From Pseudomonadota bacterium (lineage in GTDB: Bacteria; Pseudomonadota; Alphaproteobacteria; Sphingomonadales; Sphingomonadaceae), in NCBI GenBank assembly GCA_023427285.1, contig JAEZBH010000370.1:1-7101 (forward strand): 7,101 nt of DNA, read 5' to 3'. The translations under genes were made by a program, and so were the position numbers. The notes beneath the pieces were generated by a model that saw only the letters and a program-made list of their open reading frames with translations, made no database searches and was not told the DNA's origin. Positions within the stretch are counted from its first letter, which is position 1. Each line of letters starts with the position of its first letter. Shown here piece by piece: positions 5,909-7,101 of the stretch.

Positions 5909-6619
5909 TCAGCTTCCGACCGGCTTCGCCGCCGAACGGTTCGCGGCCCTGATCCGTGCAACAATGCCGGTGGGCCCGCCCATTTCATGCGCCACGCCCT
6001 GAATATCAGCGCCGGTGAAGGTCACCGGCTTTTCCTCCCACACTTCATCCAGAGGCCTGGCATCTTCACTGGCCGCGCGTTGATTGAGTTCCGCCACCAC
6101 TTCCGGCTGAGGCTTCACGCCTGCAAGCCGGGTCAGCGCGGTAAAAATCGCCGCATATGGCGACTCTCTTTCAGTCAGCCGCCCAGCCAGAGCGGCCAGC
6201 ACATGGGCGGGCTGGGCCAGCATTTCCTTCGCCTCCTTGCGCGACAGGCAGGAGGTGAATTCCAGAAAGGCGGGCAGAAAATCCGGCAGTTCGCTGACAG
6301 ACAGGAAATAGCCGTACCGGTGGTAGTGCTCCTTCAGGTCGATCATGGCCTGCCCGCGCTCCCGGCTCTCACCGTGAACGTGTTCGAACAGGTGGAGCGA
6401 CAGCGAGCGGGAGCGATCGAAAAGATCGCTATAGGCCGACTGCAAATCCAGCAGATCCTCCGTCTCAAATCGGCGCAGCAAGGGCTCCAGCGCGGCGCGC
6501 GCGGAAGCCGGCAACGCCTTTTCCTCGGCAAGAACCTGGCGAATCCGGGATGCGTTGGCTTGCAACTCCTCGGACGGATAAGCCAGCAGGGCGGACAGGG
6601 CGCGCAGGGTCAACCTCAT
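5909..6619 (-). CDS. narJ: Nitrate reductase molybdenum cofactor assembly chaperone
   Basis: NarJ is a cytoplasmic redox-enzyme maturation chaperone. It holds apo-NarGH until the molybdenum cofactor and iron-sulfur clusters are loaded and the complex attaches to NarI; it is not part of the final enzyme. The helical TorD/NarJ fold is clear: LLAYPSEELQ (12-21) at the start, then the family signature LFDRSRSLSLHLFEHVHG (66-83) and ERGQAMIDL (87-95). The length of 236 residues equals that of E. coli NarJ. The ATG overlaps the narH stop (ATGA, 6616-6619). The C-terminal part contains the usual less conserved tail. The gene is intact. Confidence 0.97.
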   Translation of the reverse strand: MRLTLRALSALLAYPSEELQANASRIRQVLAEEKALPASARAALEPLLRRFETEDLLDLQSAYSDLFDRSRSLSLHLFEHVHGESRERGQAMIDLKEHYHRYGYFLSVSELPDFLPAFLEFTSCLSRKEAKEMLAQPAHVLAALAGRLTERESPYAAIFTALTRLAGVKPQPEVVAELNQRAASEDARPLDEVWEEKPVTFTGADIQGVAHEMGGPTGIVARIRAANRSAAKPVGS

Positions 6620-7101
6620 GTGGGAATATCCATATAGGGCTGGCGGGGCGTCTGCTTGGCGCCGCCGAACAGGTTCAACTTGGTCGAGCCGTTGGAATCT
6701 TCCCGGAAACCAAATCCGGTTGCGCCGCGCAGAACATAGGCGTTTTCATTAAGCTCGCGGTGCGTGGTCGGGATTACATAGCGATCCTCATAGGCGGCCA
6801 GCGCCATGAGGCGGTACATGTCCTCAACCATCGGGAGCGTCATACCCACCCGTTCAGGGATGCTCTCATCGATCCGCCCCTCCACGGTTTTGGCGCGCAT
6901 ATAGGCCCGCATGGCAAGCATCCGCTCAAGCGCCGCGGCAATCGGCTCCTCGTCGCCGGCCGTCAGCAGGTTGGCGAGATAACGCATGGGGATGCGCAGC
7001 GAGCGGACATCCGGCATGCCGTTATTGACCGACATCTGCCCGCTCTCCGCCGCAGACTGGATGGGCGAGAGCGGCGGCACATACCAGACCATGGGCAAAG
7101 T
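6616..7101 (-). CDS. narH: Respiratory nitrate reductase beta subunit, C-terminal part
   Basis: The frame enters from the right edge and gives the last 161 residues of a protein normally about 510 long. LPMVWYVPPLSPIQ near the edge is a NarH hallmark, followed by typical stretches such as IPMRYLANLL, ERVGMTLP and EDRYVIPTTHRE. NarH carries four iron-sulfur clusters linking NarI heme to NarG; all cluster cysteines lie upstream, so none is expected here and none is seen. The C-terminal part contacts NarI and NarG in the known E. coli structure. The stop overlaps the narJ start. narG and the operon promoter should lie to the right of the window. Confidence 0.96.
   Translation of the reverse strand, partial: TLPMVWYVPPLSPIQSAAESGQMSVNNGMPDVRSLRIPMRYLANLLTAGDEEPIAAALERMLAMRAYMRAKTVEGRIDESIPERVGMTLPMVEDMYRLMALAAYEDRYVIPTTHRELNENAYVLRGATGFGFREDSNGSTKLNLFGGAKQTPRQPYMDIPT

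Noticed and set aside
5987..6637. A 216-codon plus-strand frame.
   Set aside because: It is the antisense shadow of narJ, which matches its family over its full length.

Overview
The window is GC-rich, tightly packed bacterial DNA carrying nine genes. Protein styles (membrane-bound NarGHI nitrate reductase followed by a parvulin-type isomerase, a type II sulfide:quinone oxidoreductase with a fused DUF442 domain, an ETHE1/Blh-type metallohydrolase, an ArsR-family repressor) point to a proteobacterium. An alphaproteobacterium is my best guess, but genus cannot be read from this sequence. No RNA gene, insertion sequence, CRISPR array or phage gene is visible.

Left part (1 to about 3530): a sulfide/persulfide-handling module around a short divergent promoter. 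Leftwards run a GTG-started Blh/ETHE1-like persulfide dioxygenase candidate (1450-2376) and, 9 bases behind it, a DUF442-FAD/NAD oxidoreductase fusion of sulfide:quinone oxidoreductase type, which starts at 1440 and runs off the left edge after 480 codons. Rightwards run a PVCT-type peroxiredoxin (start best placed at 2466) and an ArsR-family regulator (3128-3526), coupled by an ATGA overlap. A perfect AT-rich palindrome (8-bp arms, 5-bp spacer, 2410-2430) lies between the two transcription units and is the obvious candidate operator for the regulator.

Right part (3543 to 7101): the 3' part of a respiratory nitrate reductase operon on the minus strand, in the order narH (partial, enters from the right edge), narJ, narI, a cytoplasmic NifM/PpiC-like parvulin, an unrecognised 118-residue protein and an unrecognised 69-residue protein with one C-terminal membrane segment. 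Nearly all junctions are ATGA or TGATG stop/start overlaps, so the three tail genes look like operon members whose translation is coupled to narI.

The two modules converge with only 16 bases between the regulator and the small membrane protein. Functionally they could meet at the quinone pool: a sulfide:quinone oxidoreductase delivers electrons to quinone, NarI takes them from quinol for nitrate reduction in the cytoplasm. That link is inference from gene content and proximity. The most interesting points are the palindrome that contains the upstream ATG of the peroxiredoxin frame, the lack of the usual cysteine pair in the ArsR-family regulator, the placement of DUF442 on the oxidoreductase rather than on the dioxygenase, and the two unrecognised small genes at the end of the nar operon.
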